From assembly GCA_024642185.1 (NCBI GenBank), contig JAHEBR010000098.1, positions 1 through 7,450 of the forward strand: a stretch of DNA of 7,450 nt, given 5' to 3'. The number at the start of each line of letters is the position of its first letter. The first letter of the stretch is position 1. Origin of the DNA: Marivivens sp. Lineage in GTDB: Bacteria; Pseudomonadota; Alphaproteobacteria; Rhodobacterales; Rhodobacteraceae. Shown here in pieces: positions 6,551 to 7,450 of this stretch. The position numbers and the translations under genes are program-made. The notes beneath the pieces were generated by a model that did no database searches, was not told the origin of the DNA, and saw only the letters and a program-made list of their open reading frames with translations.

Positions 6551-7450
6551 ATGTCTGGCCACGGCGCTCCTGTTCCGATGACGTCCCGCAAATGTGCTAT
6601 GCTTAAAGGCGTGGCCAATGTTCCGGGCGACAAATCGATTTCGCACCGCTCGCTGATCCTGGGCGCCTTGAGTGTGGGCGAGACACGGATATCGGGGCTT
6701 CTCGAAGGGGAAGACGTGATCGACACGGCCAAGGCGATGCGGGCCTTTGGCGCCGAGGTCGAGGATCTGGGCGGCGGTGAGTGGCGGGTTCATGGCGTGG
6801 GCGTTGGCGGGTTTGCCGAGCCGAGCCAGGTGATCGACTGTGGAAACTCCGGCACCGGAGTGCGCCTGATCATGGGGACGATGGCGACCTCGCCGATCAC
6901 AGCGACCTTTACCGGCGATGCCTCGCTTTGTTCGCGCCCCATGGGGCGGGTGACCGATCCCTTGGCCCTTTTCGGGGCGCGGGCCTATGGCCGGGAGGGC
7001 GGGCGCCTGCCGATGACCATTGTCGGGGCGAAAGATCCGGTGCCGGTGAGCTATACCGTTCCGGTTCCGTCGGCGCAGGTGAAATCGGCGGTGTTGCTTG
7101 CGGGGCTGAATGCGCCAGGCAAGACGGTGGTGATCGAGAAGGAAGCGACGCGCGATCATACCGAGCGGATGCTCGCGGGGTTTGGCGCGGAGATCGTTGT
7201 CGAGACCACGCCCGAGGGGCGGGTGATTACGCTCACCGGCCAGCCCGAGCTGCGGCCGCAGGATATCGTCGTGCCCCGCGATCCCTCGTCGGCGGCTTTC
7301 CCGGTTTGTGCGGCGATCATCACCGAAGGGTCGGACGTTCTGGTGCCGAATATCGGCCTCAACCCGACGCGCGCGGGCCTGTTCACCACGCTGCGCGAGA
7401 TGGGGGCGGACCTGACTTATGAGAACCTGCGCGAGGAGGGCGGCGAGCCG
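6551..7450 (+). CDS. aroA: 3-phosphoshikimate 1-carboxyvinyltransferase (EPSP synthase), 3' end outside window
   Basis: AroA joins phosphoenolpyruvate to shikimate-3-phosphate in the sixth step of the shikimate pathway. 300 codons are visible from the ATG at 6551 to the right edge; about a third of the usual length (near 445-450 residues) is missing. The ATG is preceded by AGAGG with 5 bases between. Motifs are VPGDKSISHRS with K28, S29 and R33 (the same numbers as in the CP4 enzyme), LLEGEDVIDTAKAM, GNSGTGVRL at 98-106, CSRPMGRVTDPL, SAQVKSAVLLAGLN, TRDHTERML, DPSSAAFP and NPTRAGL. These place it with class II EPSP synthases of the CP4 type. Unlike CP4, the residue matching Ala100 is Gly (G101 here). 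In related bacteria cmk and rpsA often follow. No convincing promoter is seen in 6489-6550. Identification is firm. Confidence 0.97.
   Translation, partial: MSGHGAPVPMTSRKCAMLKGVANVPGDKSISHRSLILGALSVGETRISGLLEGEDVIDTAKAMRAFGAEVEDLGGGEWRVHGVGVGGFAEPSQVIDCGNSGTGVRLIMGTMATSPITATFTGDASLCSRPMGRVTDPLALFGARAYGREGGRLPMTIVGAKDPVPVSYTVPVPSAQVKSAVLLAGLNAPGKTVVIEKEATRDHTERMLAGFGAEIVVETTPEGRVITLTGQPELRPQDIVVPRDPSSAAFPVCAAIITEGSDVLVPNIGLNPTRAGLFTTLREMGADLTYENLREEGGEP

Overview
The window looks like the chromosome of an alphaproteobacterium of the Rhodobacteraceae (Rhodobacterales). The evidence is the high G+C content, the gene order ybeY-corC-lnt-metK-trmB, a compact SAM/SAH riboswitch in front of metK (a class known almost only from Rhodobacterales), a CP4-like class II EPSP synthase, and a post-gene hairpin motif that I recall from many genomes of this family. 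This taxonomic assignment is inference; no rRNA or other marker gene is present.

Layout. Positions 1-791 (minus strand) hold most of an Ala-rich exported protein of unknown function, cut off by the left edge. A 104-bp divergent intergenic region follows. From 896 a plus-strand run encodes YbeY (rRNA maturation endonuclease), CorC/YbeX (CBS-domain protein) and Lnt (apolipoprotein N-acyltransferase); corC and lnt overlap by 8 bases. After a short gap with a possible promoter come the SAM/SAH riboswitch (about 3849-3896), metK (S-adenosylmethionine synthetase) and a strong intrinsic terminator (5105-5136). Then come a FlaR/adenylate-kinase-like P-loop NTPase and trmB (tRNA m7G46 methyltransferase, a SAM user), closely coupled. 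A 119-bp intergenic region with two adjacent hairpins leads to aroA (EPSP synthase), which is cut off by the right edge after 300 codons.

How the genes relate. This is mostly core housekeeping: ribosome and RNA maturation (YbeY, CorC/YbeX, TrmB), envelope lipoprotein maturation (Lnt), SAM supply (MetK) and aromatic amino acid synthesis (AroA). The clearest regulation is the riboswitch, which should reduce MetK translation when SAM (or SAH) is plentiful by hiding the metK Shine-Dalgarno sequence.

I found no mobile element, CRISPR array, tRNA or rRNA, and no clear evidence of a wholly new system. The least explained parts are the divergent exported protein, which has a weak resemblance to the periplasmic region of FTR1-type iron permeases, the P-loop NTPase between metK and trmB, and the hairpin element after trmB.
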